DNA from: an uncultured beta proteobacterium
GTDB taxonomy: Bacteria; Pseudomonadota; Gammaproteobacteria; Burkholderiales; Rhodocyclaceae
Assembly (NCBI GenBank): GCA_903953145.1
Contig: CAJBIL010000483.1
Coordinates: forward strand, 1-15,929
Length of the DNA stretch: 15,929 bases
Direction: 5' to 3'
The translations under genes and the position numbers were made by a program. How positions within the stretch are numbered: the stretch's first letter is position 1; each line of letters opens with the position of its first letter. Shown in pieces: positions 5,560 to 13,871 of this stretch. Below the pieces are notes generated by a model. The model did not search any database and was not told the origin of the DNA. It saw only the letters and a list, made by a program, of their open reading frames with translations.

Positions 5560-6632
5560 TGAATTCACTGATCAAGGATTGGACTGACCAGCTTTTTGAC
5601 GCTGCCGAAACTGGGCGGAAGCTGAATATTCGGGGTGGCGGCAGCAAGTCTTTTTACGGGGGGGCAGAAACCGGCGACCTGCTTGACGTTAGCGTCAATC
5701 GTGGCATCGTCAATTACGAGCCAACCGAACTGGTTGTCACGGTGCGTGCCGGTACGCCGCTTGCGGAATTGCAGGCAATTCTGGCTGAGAAGGGGCAGTG
5801 CCTGCCCTTCGAACCTCCCCATTTTGGCCCTGGTGCGACGGTTGGCGGGATGGTGGCAACGGGCTTGTCCGGGCCGCGTCGGCAGGCTGTCGGCGCAGTG
5901 CGTGATTTTGTGCTTGGCGTAAAACTGCTCGATGGCAAGGGAGAGTTACTGTCCTTCGGTGGCCAGGTGATGAAGAACGTTGCCGGCTACGATGTGCCGC
6001 GCCTGATGGCGGGCAGTATGGGGACGCTCGGCATTCTGCTGGAGGTTTCGCTCAAGGTATTACCGCTACCGGTCGCCGAAAAAACCTTGCGCTTCGTGAT
6101 GAGTGAGGCAGATGCGCTGGAAAAGCTGAATCTTTGGGGTGGACGCCCACTCCCTGTTTCTGCTTCTGCCTGGAGCGACGGTGCGCTGACTCTGCGTTTG
6201 TCGGGTGCAGAGGCGGCTGTTGCCGCGGCAACCCTTAAACTCGGTGGCGAAGTGGTGAATGCACCCGATGCTTTCTGGATTTCGGTGCGCGAACAGACAC
6301 ATGCTTTTTTTGCGGCAGATGCAGCCTCAGCGGCGCCGCTTTGGCGACTCTCCGTGCCATCGGTCGCGCCCTCGCTCAATCTGGGAACTACCCTGATCGA
6401 GTGGGGTGGTGCGTTGCGCTGGCTGCGCGGCGGTGACGTTCAGTTAATTCGTACTGCTGCTGAACAGGTGGGAGGCCATGCGACCTTATTCCGTGGTGAA
6501 CATGCGCTTAAGGTTTCAACAGGTGTTTTTCAGCCATTGAGTGCCCCACTCGCGCGCATTCACCGCAATATCAAAAGTGCCTTCGACCCGCACGGTGTAT
6601 TCAACCACGGCCGGATGTATCCCGACCTTTGA
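5559..6632 (+). CDS. glcE: Glycolate oxidase, FAD-binding subunit GlcE
   Basis: The second flavin-type subunit of glycolate oxidase, 357 residues (E. coli GlcE 350). It has the PCMH-type FAD-binding domain: NIRGGGSKSFYG (23-34), VTVRAGTPLAEL (60-71), FGPGATVGGMVATGLSGPRR (89-108) and NVAGYDVPRLMAGSMGTLG (140-158). It ends near HRNIKSAFDPHGVFNHGRMY, as the family does, and lacks the long C-terminal oxidase part seen in GlcD. The frame runs back to 5502 inside glcD, but ATG 5559 overlaps the glcD stop (TGATG), has GAGG upstream and gives the family's N-terminus. Stoichiometric production with GlcD by coupled translation is likely. Confidence 0.95.
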   Translation: MNSLIKDWTDQLFDAAETGRKLNIRGGGSKSFYGGAETGDLLDVSVNRGIVNYEPTELVVTVRAGTPLAELQAILAEKGQCLPFEPPHFGPGATVGGMVATGLSGPRRQAVGAVRDFVLGVKLLDGKGELLSFGGQVMKNVAGYDVPRLMAGSMGTLGILLEVSLKVLPLPVAEKTLRFVMSEADALEKLNLWGGRPLPVSASAWSDGALTLRLSGAEAAVAAATLKLGGEVVNAPDAFWISVREQTHAFFAADAASAAPLWRLSVPSVAPSLNLGTTLIEWGGALRWLRGGDVQLIRTAAEQVGGHATLFRGEHALKVSTGVFQPLSAPLARIHRNIKSAFDPHGVFNHGRMYPDL

Positions 6633-6716
6633 CCGGATTGTGACAAAAGGCCTGATCAACGCTTTACGCCATTTTGTGACTCATTCTTTGAACGAATTTT
6701 TGAGAATTCGCTGACC

Positions 6717-7964
6717 ATGCAAACCAATCTTGCCGACTTTATCAAGGACACGCCCGAAGGTCGTGAAGCCGACGCCATTTTGCGCACCTGTGTGCATTGC
6801 GGTTTCTGTACAGCGACCTGCCCGACCTATCAGTTGCTTGGTAATGAGCTGGATGGGCCGCGCGGTCGTATTTATCTGATCAAGCAAGTGCTTGAAGGGC
6901 AGCCGGTCACCCAAAAAACACAGATGCACCTGGATCGATGTCTGAGTTGCCGTTCCTGCGAGACGACCTGTCCGTCAGGTGTCAAATATCATCGCCTGCT
7001 TGATATCGGGCGTGCTGTGGTCGAACAGCGCGTGGGCCGTTCGGTGCTGGAAAAAGCGACGCGGTTTTTGCTCTGCGAAGCCTTGCCGCGCCCCTGGGTT
7101 TTCAAGCCGGCAGTCAAAATCGGGCATTTGATGCGTCCGCTATTGCCTAGCATTCTGGCTGACAAGGTGCCGATGCCTTCCGAAAATGCGCCCAAGCCCT
7201 GGCCGCAGCCACGCACGCACAAACGGCGCATGATTGCGCTGCCGGGCTGCGTGCAGCCCACCCTGACCCCGAACACCAACGCAGCGACCGCACGGGTGCT
7301 CGATAAGCTCGGGATCGAATTGTTCGAGCCGGCGGGTACGGGTTGCTGCGGTGCTTTGCGTTATCACCTGAATGCGCACGATCAGGCGCTTGAAGATATG
7401 CGTCGGGTTATTGATGCCTGGTGGCCGCATATCGAGAATGGTTCGGTCGAGGCGATTGTGATGACAGCATCGGGTTGCGGTGCGCACGTCAAGGAATACG
7501 GCGATATGTTCAAGCATGACCCGGCCTATGCCCGGAAAGCGCTCCGGATATCCGAGCTGACGCGTGATGCATCCGAAATCATCGCTGCTGAGCAGTCGCG
7601 ACTGGTTGAATTGCTGCGCGCGGCAAGCGCCGGCGTGGGGCAGCGGGTGGCTTTTCACTCGCCTTGTACATTGCAGCATGGGCAGAAGATTCGAGGTGTC
7701 GTAGAATCACTACTTGCCGCTGCCGGTTATGAGCTCTCACCGGTGGCAGACCCGCATCTTTGCTGCGGTTCGGCGGGTACCTATTCGATTACCCAGCCGA
7801 CGCTCTCGAAACAGTTGCGCGACAACAAGCTTGCTGCGTTAGGTGCCGGATCACCGGCCGTGTTCGTAACGGCCAATATCGGTTGCCAGACGCACCTGCA
7901 AAGCGGTAGCGCAACGCCAGTCAGACACTGGATCGAGTTGATCGACGAGAGGCTCGCTCACTAA
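6717..7964 (+). CDS. glcF: Glycolate oxidase, iron-sulfur subunit GlcF
   Basis: The electron-transfer subunit that carries electrons from the flavin subunits toward the quinone pool. At 415 residues it is close to E. coli GlcF (407). Two 4Fe-4S motifs are complete: Cys25, Cys28, Cys31, Cys35 (CVHCGFCTATCP) and Cys75, Cys78, Cys81, Cys85 (CLSCRSCETTCP). Two cysteine-rich CCG domains follow: LPGCVQP at 175-181 with CCG at 210-212, and SPCTLQHG at 315-322 with CCG at 349-351. No Shine-Dalgarno sequence is clear before ATG 6717, and an 84-base gap separates it from glcE, unlike the overlapping glcD-glcE pair. No glcG, malate synthase or glycolate permease gene follows; the operon goes on with an HDOD gene 10 bases later. 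Confidence 0.96.
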   Translation: MQTNLADFIKDTPEGREADAILRTCVHCGFCTATCPTYQLLGNELDGPRGRIYLIKQVLEGQPVTQKTQMHLDRCLSCRSCETTCPSGVKYHRLLDIGRAVVEQRVGRSVLEKATRFLLCEALPRPWVFKPAVKIGHLMRPLLPSILADKVPMPSENAPKPWPQPRTHKRRMIALPGCVQPTLTPNTNAATARVLDKLGIELFEPAGTGCCGALRYHLNAHDQALEDMRRVIDAWWPHIENGSVEAIVMTASGCGAHVKEYGDMFKHDPAYARKALRISELTRDASEIIAAEQSRLVELLRAASAGVGQRVAFHSPCTLQHGQKIRGVVESLLAAAGYELSPVADPHLCCGSAGTYSITQPTLSKQLRDNKLAALGAGSPAVFVTANIGCQTHLQSGSATPVRHWIELIDERLAH

Positions 7965-7974
7965 AAAGACCAAT

Positions 7975-8850
7975 ATGGCATTCGATAAGGCAATCCTGGC
8001 GGCGCTTTCCGACGACGAAAACGTTGCAATCAAACGATTGCTGGAGAAGGGGGTAAAAATTCCCCTGCAACCCCGGGTGCTTGATGATTTGCAGAAGTTC
8101 GTCCTTCGCGGCGAAACCGATCTGCGAGTGCTTTCCCGCATCGTTTCGGCCGATCCCGGGATTAGTGCGATGCTTTTCAGAATTGTGCAGAGCGCGGCCT
8201 ACCACCGTTATCAGCCATTTTCGACGATCGAAAGTATTCTGCAAGCGGTCGGTATCAAGCAGTCGTGCAATCTGGTGCAGGCCATCGCAATTGCATCAGC
8301 ATTGCCGAGCAAGCATAACCAGAAGGCATTTGAAGCTTTCTGGGCTCGATCTCATGCCATTGCCCAGTTGGCCATGCTGATTGCCGATGAACGTATTTCC
8401 GTCTGCAATATCTTTCCTGATCAGGCCTATCTGGCCGGCGTGTTCCATGATTGTGGCGTGCCGGTTCTGATGCAGCGGTTTTCAACTTACTGCAAAGCCA
8501 TGCATCTTGATGAGCCTGGCTGCTGGACGACGATTGCTGAAGAAGATGCCCGTTTCAACGCCGACCATTGCGTGGTCGGTTATCTGGTTGGCCGGCACTG
8601 GAAGCTGCCTGATTTCATTTGTGATGCGATTCTCTATCACCACGAAATCAATCGTCTGGACAACCATGCGGCGCGAACAATGGTCGCCATTCTGCAATTG
8701 GCGATTCATATCTATTATCGGGATCAGCGAATAGAGAATCCTGAGTGGAGCTCGGTTTGCAGTAGTGTGCTTGACGAGTTGGGCATGCAGCCGGATGCGC
8801 TTCCTGAGTTTATCGATATTATTCTTGAGAATTATCAGCACACGGATTAG
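7975..8850 (+). CDS. HDOD-domain signalling protein
   Basis: A 291-residue stand-alone HDOD protein. These are HD-related proteins that usually lack hydrolase activity and act as protein-interaction modules in bacterial signal transduction. The HDOD core covers residues about 25-225: KIPLQPRVLDDLQKFV, LSRIVSADPGISAMLFRIVQSA (53-74), AVGIKQSCNLVQAIAIASAL, and the degenerate HD site LAGVFHDCG (153-161), which keeps His158 and Asp159 in a context typical of the subgroup. No receiver, GGDEF or EAL domain is fused. It starts 10 bases after glcF with only a weak AAAAAGA ribosome site, so it is probably on the same transcript. Its stop codon sits in the loop of a stem-loop (8838-8862). The partner is unknown; an orphan protein and a PP2C phosphatase follow. 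Confidence 0.88.
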   Translation: MAFDKAILAALSDDENVAIKRLLEKGVKIPLQPRVLDDLQKFVLRGETDLRVLSRIVSADPGISAMLFRIVQSAAYHRYQPFSTIESILQAVGIKQSCNLVQAIAIASALPSKHNQKAFEAFWARSHAIAQLAMLIADERISVCNIFPDQAYLAGVFHDCGVPVLMQRFSTYCKAMHLDEPGCWTTIAEEDARFNADHCVVGYLVGRHWKLPDFICDAILYHHEINRLDNHAARTMVAILQLAIHIYYRDQRIENPEWSSVCSSVLDELGMQPDALPEFIDIILENYQHTD

Positions 8851-8862
8851 TCGTCCGTGTGC
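8838..8862 (+). repeat. Stem-loop around the HDOD stop codon
   Basis: GCACACGGA and TCCGTGTGC form a perfect 9-base stem with a seven-base loop (TTAGTCG) that contains the TAG stop codon of the HDOD gene. No T-run follows, so it is not a standard intrinsic terminator. It may stabilise the 3' end of the upstream message or reduce expression of the next genes. Confidence 0.55.
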
Positions 8863-8917
8863 CGCATAGGTAGCAGCCAATCAGAAGTCCAGAAAAAAGA
8901 CAGGTAAAGGTTCAAGC

Positions 8918-9235
8918 ATGAGTGAGCAGTCAAAGGTAACTAATGTTGAGAATGATGCAGAGGGTGCGAGTGAGCGTCGACGTAACCAGCGTTTGCGTAC
9001 GGTATTCGATACCGCTTTTCTAATGGTTGAGCCTTTTTTTGATCCTGCCCAGGGGTGGGGTGGTCATTCACTGGAACACTTGGCTTTTCGCGTGGTGCGC
9101 GAGAACTTCCCTGAATTGACCAGTGAAGAGGTGCATGCGCTGGTGGTCGCTGCGCACCGTGTCTACATTGACCGGAATCCCGCAAATAGTGATCACCTGC
9201 CACGTCCGGAAGCGCTCCGGCGACCCCGGATGTAA
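8918..9235 (+). CDS. Small uncharacterised protein, 105 residues
   Basis: I do not recognise this protein. The N-terminal 30 residues are polar and charged (many Glu, Ser, Arg) and probably disordered. A compact middle part, residues about 31-90, looks helical and folded: FDTAFLMVEPFFDP, then WGGHSLEHLAFRVVRENFP, then SEEVHALVVAAHRVYIDRNP. The end is basic and proline-rich (LPRPEALRRPRM). No signal peptide, membrane segment or cysteine is present. AAAGG is found nine bases before the ATG. It lies 67 bases after the HDOD gene and 28 bases before the PP2C gene, all on one strand, and base composition fits its neighbours. That it codes is supported by position, start signal and sensible composition. 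A role as a substrate or adaptor of the phosphatase is only a guess. Confidence 0.72.
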   Translation: MSEQSKVTNVENDAEGASERRRNQRLRTVFDTAFLMVEPFFDPAQGWGGHSLEHLAFRVVRENFPELTSEEVHALVVAAHRVYIDRNPANSDHLPRPEALRRPRM

Positions 9236-9263
9236 CGTATTCAAGATAAAGACCATCACCCAC

Positions 9264-10037
9264 ATGCCTATCACTATTGATGCCTGTGTTTCCCAGCACC
9301 AAGGGGATCGCAAGGAGCAACAGGATCGCGCGGCGATTTTGCCACACCCCAAAGGCGGCGGCGTTGTGCTCGCTGTTGTTGCGGACGGGATGGGCGGCCA
9401 TACCGGCGGCGCGCTTGCTGCCCAGCAGGTGTTGCATACCGCACGCAATAATCTTGAGCATTTTTCAGCGCGTACCGAATCGGCTGGCGAAATGCTTCAG
9501 GCAAGCATTAGCGAGGCGCACATGATGATCAAGGCATCGCGCTTCATGAACGAAAAAGACCCGCATAGCACCGCTGTCATGCTATTGCTGCAACCGGGTA
9601 AGGTAAGTTGGGCGCACTGCGGTGATAGCCGGATCTATCGTTTTCGCGGTGACAAGCTGTTTTCCCGTAGTACGGATCATTCCTACGTCGAGCAACTGGT
9701 TCGTCAGGGGAGAATTACCCCTGCGCAGGCGCTTGTTCACCCTAACCGCAATATTCTGGTGACGTCACTGGGCGGTGGTGATGAGCCAAGAGTTGATCTT
9801 GGCGAGGCAGAGGATTTGCAGGGTGGCGACAGTTTTCTGCTTTGTTCCGATGGACTCTGGGGCTATTTTGGCGAAGCAGAGCTGGGTGGGGTGATTGCTG
9901 CATTCTCGGCAAGAGAGGCTGCTGAAGCGCTAACCGGGCGCGCACGCACAAGAGCTAACGGAGAAGGCGACAATATTTCTGTCGTGATTCTCAAGCTGGC
10001 CGAAGTGCCTGCCGCCAAGAAAACCGCTGCTTTTTAA
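9264..10037 (+). CDS. PP2C-family serine/threonine protein phosphatase
   Basis: A soluble metal-dependent protein phosphatase of 257 residues, the size of a lone bacterial PP2C catalytic domain (PrpC/Stp type). The family motifs are in order: QGDRKEQQDRAAI (12-24) with Asp21, VVADGMGGHTGG (38-49) with metal ligand Asp41, STAVMLLL (102-109), AHCGDSRIYRF (117-127), TDHS (137-140), LLCSDGLWG (192-200) with Asp196, and GEGDNISVVIL (233-243) with Asp236. The open frame extends to 9123, overlapping the preceding gene, but ATG 9264 gives the family N-terminus and avoids the overlap. Its ribosome site is weak. No kinase gene of the Hanks type is present in the window, so its partner kinase must be elsewhere. 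It follows the HDOD and 105-residue genes closely and converges on rhlE. Confidence 0.93.
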   Translation: MPITIDACVSQHQGDRKEQQDRAAILPHPKGGGVVLAVVADGMGGHTGGALAAQQVLHTARNNLEHFSARTESAGEMLQASISEAHMMIKASRFMNEKDPHSTAVMLLLQPGKVSWAHCGDSRIYRFRGDKLFSRSTDHSYVEQLVRQGRITPAQALVHPNRNILVTSLGGGDEPRVDLGEAEDLQGGDSFLLCSDGLWGYFGEAELGGVIAAFSAREAAEALTGRARTRANGEGDNISVVILKLAEVPAAKKTAAF

Positions 10038-10103
10038 CTAAGCAGGTTGTGCCGGCTGGTATAGAGACAGTGCGAAGTCTTGCCCGCATCTTGCCGGCCA
10101 TTG

Positions 10104-11600
10104 CTACTTGCGATGGCGGCCCAATCCACCAAGTAGTGCGGCAACGAGGCGGCGCGGTTTGTGCGGATGCTCCATGTGCGCGACAATTTCTGCTGTTTCA
10201 GTGTCTGCTGGTGCTGAAACAGGATGCGGTTCGGCACTCTCGTAAGGCTTGCTGAAGTCGAAACCATCGGCAGCAATATGGCTTGGGCGACGGCCGCTGT
10301 TGCTTCTGCCAGGGTTGCGATCATTCCGATCAACGCTACCGTGGCCCGGCGAACGTTCGCGGCGTGCTGGTGCGGCTGCCGGGGCAACCTGGGCGGGCGG
10401 TGACGGTGGGCGCCGATGATGACTCTTCTTGCCAGTGGGCGGATATTCGTAGTCGTATTCGGGTTCAAAACCCGGCACGATCACCTGCTCGACCTGAATC
10501 TTGATCAGTTTTTCGATGTCGACCAGATACTGGACTTCATGAGCCGAAACCAGAGAGATTGCCGTGCCCTGCTTGCCCGCACGCCCTGTCCGGCCGATCC
10601 GGTGCACGTAGTCTTCCGGTGTGTGCGGTAGTTCGAAGTTGATTACATGCGGTAATTCGTCGATGTCGAGGCCGCGTGCTGCAACATCGGTGGCGACCAG
10701 CACCAGAATTGATCCATCCTTGAATTCTTCAAGTGCCTTCAGACGCTCCAGCTGGGTCTTGTCACCATGAATGGAGTCGGCCTTGATGCCTGCTTTCTGT
10801 AATTCGCGCGCGAGTTTGTTGGTTTCGATTTTGGTGCGGGTAAAAACCAGGACCTGATTGAAATCTGAGGACTTGAGCAACTTGACCAGCAGTGCTCGCT
10901 TGCTTTCCGAGGCAACCGGGTGCACGCGATGGGTGATCGTTTCAGACACCGTATTGCGCTTGGCTACTTCAATCAGTACCGGCGACTGAAGCATCTTGTC
11001 AGCCAGTTTCTTGATTTCTTCCGAGAAAGTGGCTGAGAAGAGCAGGCTTTGGCGCTGTTGCGGCAGCATGTTCAGGATGCGCGTTACATCGGGTACAAAA
11101 CCCATGTCTAGCATGCGGTCGGCTTCGTCGAGGACGAGTGCCTGCACGCTGCCGAAATTGAGACATTTTTGTTCGACCAGATCGAGCAGCCGGCCGGGCG
11201 TGGCAACCAGCACTTCGACGCCAAGCCGGATTTCGGCAATTTGCGGCTTGATGTCGACGCCGCCATAGACGCACAGGCTCTTGATTGGAACGTATTTGCT
11301 GTAGGTTTTAACCGATTCATGTACCTGAATCGCCAGTTCGCGCGTCGGTGCAAGCATCAGGACACGGACTGGATGGCGTGCCGGCGAAGGGCTTGGGCTG
11401 GCAAACGGAAGAATTCGCTGGAGCAGGGGCAGGGTGAAGGCAGCGGTTTTGCCGGTGCCGGTCTGGGCGCCGCCCATCAGGTCTTTACCGGAAAGAACAA
11501 TCGGAATTGCCTGCGCCTGGATCGGCGTTGGGTCGGTGTAACCCTGTTCGGTAATGGCTCTCAGCAGTTCAGGCGCGAGGCCGAGTTCGTCAAAACGCAT
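10104..11600 (-). CDS. rhlE: DEAD-box RNA helicase, RhlE subfamily
   Basis: An ATP-dependent RNA helicase of 498 residues, likely acting in ribosome assembly and RNA turnover. All helicase motifs are visible: Q motif TPIQAQAIP (25-33), Walker A AQTGTGKT (45-52), PTRELA (85-90), TPGR (134-137), DEAD (158-161), SAT (189-191), the DVAARGLDI stretch (305-313) and HRIGRTGRAG (333-342). After about residue 378 comes a low-complexity tail rich in Pro, Arg, His and Ser, ending in VAALLGG and a basic end as in betaproteobacterial RhlE proteins. ATG 11600 is chosen because AAAGG lies eight bases upstream; the in-frame TTG 11606 would be too close to it. A perfect TATAAT (11648-11653) lies in the 66-base gap to the DUF1631 gene, so rhlE likely has its own promoter. 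Confidence 0.96.
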   Translation of the reverse strand: MRFDELGLAPELLRAITEQGYTDPTPIQAQAIPIVLSGKDLMGGAQTGTGKTAAFTLPLLQRILPFASPSPSPARHPVRVLMLAPTRELAIQVHESVKTYSKYVPIKSLCVYGGVDIKPQIAEIRLGVEVLVATPGRLLDLVEQKCLNFGSVQALVLDEADRMLDMGFVPDVTRILNMLPQQRQSLLFSATFSEEIKKLADKMLQSPVLIEVAKRNTVSETITHRVHPVASESKRALLVKLLKSSDFNQVLVFTRTKIETNKLARELQKAGIKADSIHGDKTQLERLKALEEFKDGSILVLVATDVAARGLDIDELPHVINFELPHTPEDYVHRIGRTGRAGKQGTAISLVSAHEVQYLVDIEKLIKIQVEQVIVPGFEPEYDYEYPPTGKKSHHRRPPSPPAQVAPAAAPARRERSPGHGSVDRNDRNPGRSNSGRRPSHIAADGFDFSKPYESAEPHPVSAPADTETAEIVAHMEHPHKPRRLVAALLGGLGRHRK

Positions 11601-11647
11601 CGGCAACGCCTTTAAATAAATTTGTAATCAATAGCATAGGGGGCAGA

Positions 11648-11653
11648 TTATAC
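11648..11653 (-). promoter_or_regulatory. Candidate -10 element (TATAAT) of rhlE
   Basis: A perfect TATAAT on the minus strand, 47 bases before the rhlE start codon, in the AT-rich gap after the DUF1631 stop. The -35 position (GGAACA at 16 bases) is poor and there is no TGn extension. The start of transcription would be near 11641, with a leader of about 40 bases. Confidence 0.45.
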
Positions 11654-11666
11654 ACACTTCAATGAC

Positions 11667-13778
11667 TCATGTTCCGGAGAGCCGGCTGAGCGCGCGTTCT
11701 GCAGCGGTATCGAAAATCGCCTGCGAAGATACAACTTTTGCCTGTGCCTTGAACAGTTGCTGCGCCATCACCGCGCCGGCAAGGTCGACTGCATACGGCC
11801 ACTCCGGGTTGAAAAGCAGGGCGTTTCCTGACTTTGTGGGCAACCAGCAAACCAGGCCGCACAGAGGTTGGTTTTCGCTGATGCTGAATTGCAGCCAGTC
11901 GCCAGCCTGAACGATGCTTTCCGGATTGCCGTGTGCGGCTGCTGATTGGTCGGGGAAGGCTACGATCTTCAGCTGTTTGCCGTCGCTTTCGAGGGTTTCG
12001 ATCACAATAGCTGGTTCGGTACCGGTATTGGGTTCCGGCGCCAAAGCAGCTGAGGTAGAGGTGAGCGGGGTCACGGGCAGTGCCGGATTGCCTCGCAACG
12101 CAGCAGTCTGGAGGTTAAAGCAGCTATCGAGGAAAGCCGCACGCACTTCTTCTGGCGCATTGATACGGTCCAGCCCCGTGCTGATACGCTTCAGCAGGCT
12201 TGGCACCAAACTCGCCAGTTGCTTGCGGTCATCCACATTTTGCTTGGACTGAACGCTCCACAAGAGATCATCAATGGTCGCGTCGGCCGCTGACCAGTGC
12301 GAGCCTCCTTCGACCGCTACGCCATCTTCGATGCGCGCTTTTGCCATGACATGCACCCAGTACTGCCGCAAAAAATCAATGATTTCCTGTGGCGCGCCTG
12401 CCTGCTCAATCAGTTGCAGCCAGCTTCTGGCCGCCAGCATCGCTTGTTCGGTGCCTGTTTTCTGGCTGAGTAGCGCAATGTAAGGCGCTGCCAGTGCGAT
12501 GATTTCCTGATCGCGCTGTGTAATCAGCGCTTCGAGTTCTGCCAGGGGTTTGGCGAGTGCGCTGGCATCGCCCTTGAGTGTTTCGCAAACCGTCCCGGCA
12601 AGTTGCCATAGCTGCATGGAAACAGGGTGCGCCCGGCCAACGTTGCGCGGCAACCCTGCTGCCGCTCTGGCCATGCCGTTGATCAGGCGACGTGCAGGAT
12701 GCGCCGTGTCGGAAAACAGTGTCGGGTCGAAAATTGCCAGTTTAAGGAGCGGGATTTGCAGACGTCCGATGGTTGTTTTGACCGTATCCGGTAATTCCCA
12801 GGTCTCAAAAATGGCTTCGAAAATGAGCGCGAGGGTATCCAGCGCGATGGCTTCGGGTTTGCCTAGAGGCAGGTCGAGGTCTTTTGCCCTGAGGGCGCGC
12901 GGTACCGTTTGCTCGGTAGCGTCGGGCATGCTGCCGGAGAGATTGCTGCCGACGCCGGAGAGTGCCAGCTGGTCGAGGCGTTCTGCCAGTTGGTTGAGCA
13001 TCACCAGTGTCGCCGCATTTAGCACAATGTTGCCAGCTGCGCTGTCGTTGCTGCCTGTTGTGGCACCGCTGGCGCTGCCATCTGTATTGCCCTGTTGCTG
13101 ATTCAGAATATTGCGCAATGCAGAGAGTGGATTAGCCTCACCATACAGGGTGGTTGTGCTGGTTGTCGTGTTGGCCGGACGTGCGCCACCGGTGGCGATG
13201 ATTTGTGTCTGCGCCGCCGCTACATTCCGGCTGGACAAAAGGGCATTCAGTTCGACGTATAGCGTGGCCAGATGTTCGGCCAGTTGCGCTTCGATCCGGT
13301 CGAGCAGGGTGAAGTTGCCTTCGAGCCCTGCGCCGGTGGATTTGCAGATTGCCCATAAGCCTTCACAAATGGCTTCAGCGCCGACGGGGTTGTCGGCCTG
13401 CGCCATTTCGGGACGTCCGAGCAGCGTTATATAGCGTGAATGAGTCCGCCAGAGCGCGTTGCCGCTGACATCGAGCAACGTTCTGCCAATTTCCCCGATA
13501 CGGATATCGAGTTCCAGATCGTCGTCGCACATCAGCGTGATACGTGATGCCGTGAGGCCGTGCGACTGCTCGAAGCTGTCACGCTGGCTCGAAACAGCCA
13601 GTCTGTCGTGCGCTTCGCCAAGTGCTTCGGTAAAAGCTTCAATAACCGGTTGCGATACGATACCGGCCTGGCGGCCTATTTCAGCCAGGCGGCGCTGAAA
13701 CAAAATGCGGCAGTCACGCAGAATGAAAAACGAGTCTTCGGCGTTGCCGTTGAGCGGCTTGCTGTTCGGGTCGCTCAT
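11667..13778 (-). CDS. DUF1631 family protein
   Basis: A large cytoplasmic-looking protein of 703 residues with no signal peptide or membrane segment. It appears to belong to DUF1631, a family common in beta- and gammaproteobacteria whose biochemical role I cannot state. The N-terminal part has an ILRDCRILFQRRLAEI-type opening and repeated helical segments with MCDDDLELDI. A Gln/Gly/Ser/Asn/Thr-rich linker lies roughly at residues 215-260 (NQQQGNTDGSASGATTGSND). The C-terminal domain has GDWLQFSISENQPLCGLVCW and ends with a region where the family usually reads LFDRAL-like (here IFDTAAERALSRL). The start at 13778 (MSDPNSKP) has GAGAG six bases upstream; the in-frame starts at 13799 and 13985 have no such site. 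Older annotations of this family as thymidine phosphorylase are not supported by anything visible. Confidence 0.78.
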   Translation of the reverse strand: MSDPNSKPLNGNAEDSFFILRDCRILFQRRLAEIGRQAGIVSQPVIEAFTEALGEAHDRLAVSSQRDSFEQSHGLTASRITLMCDDDLELDIRIGEIGRTLLDVSGNALWRTHSRYITLLGRPEMAQADNPVGAEAICEGLWAICKSTGAGLEGNFTLLDRIEAQLAEHLATLYVELNALLSSRNVAAAQTQIIATGGARPANTTTSTTTLYGEANPLSALRNILNQQQGNTDGSASGATTGSNDSAAGNIVLNAATLVMLNQLAERLDQLALSGVGSNLSGSMPDATEQTVPRALRAKDLDLPLGKPEAIALDTLALIFEAIFETWELPDTVKTTIGRLQIPLLKLAIFDPTLFSDTAHPARRLINGMARAAAGLPRNVGRAHPVSMQLWQLAGTVCETLKGDASALAKPLAELEALITQRDQEIIALAAPYIALLSQKTGTEQAMLAARSWLQLIEQAGAPQEIIDFLRQYWVHVMAKARIEDGVAVEGGSHWSAADATIDDLLWSVQSKQNVDDRKQLASLVPSLLKRISTGLDRINAPEEVRAAFLDSCFNLQTAALRGNPALPVTPLTSTSAALAPEPNTGTEPAIVIETLESDGKQLKIVAFPDQSAAAHGNPESIVQAGDWLQFSISENQPLCGLVCWLPTKSGNALLFNPEWPYAVDLAGAVMAQQLFKAQAKVVSSQAIFDTAAERALSRLSGT

Positions 13779-13871
13779 GGCGCTCTCTGGGGAAGGCATC
13801 GGATGAATAGTTTGGCGATTGCTAAAGTACGATGTAAAGGGTTGCCCGGCTTGCATGCTAATGCGTTGTTG

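Noticed and set aside
10027..10045. CTGCTT-N7-AAGCAG hairpin at the PP2C stop as a terminator
   Set aside because: The stem is only six bases, AT-rich in part, and no T-run follows in either direction; I could not support a terminator in the 66-base convergent gap.
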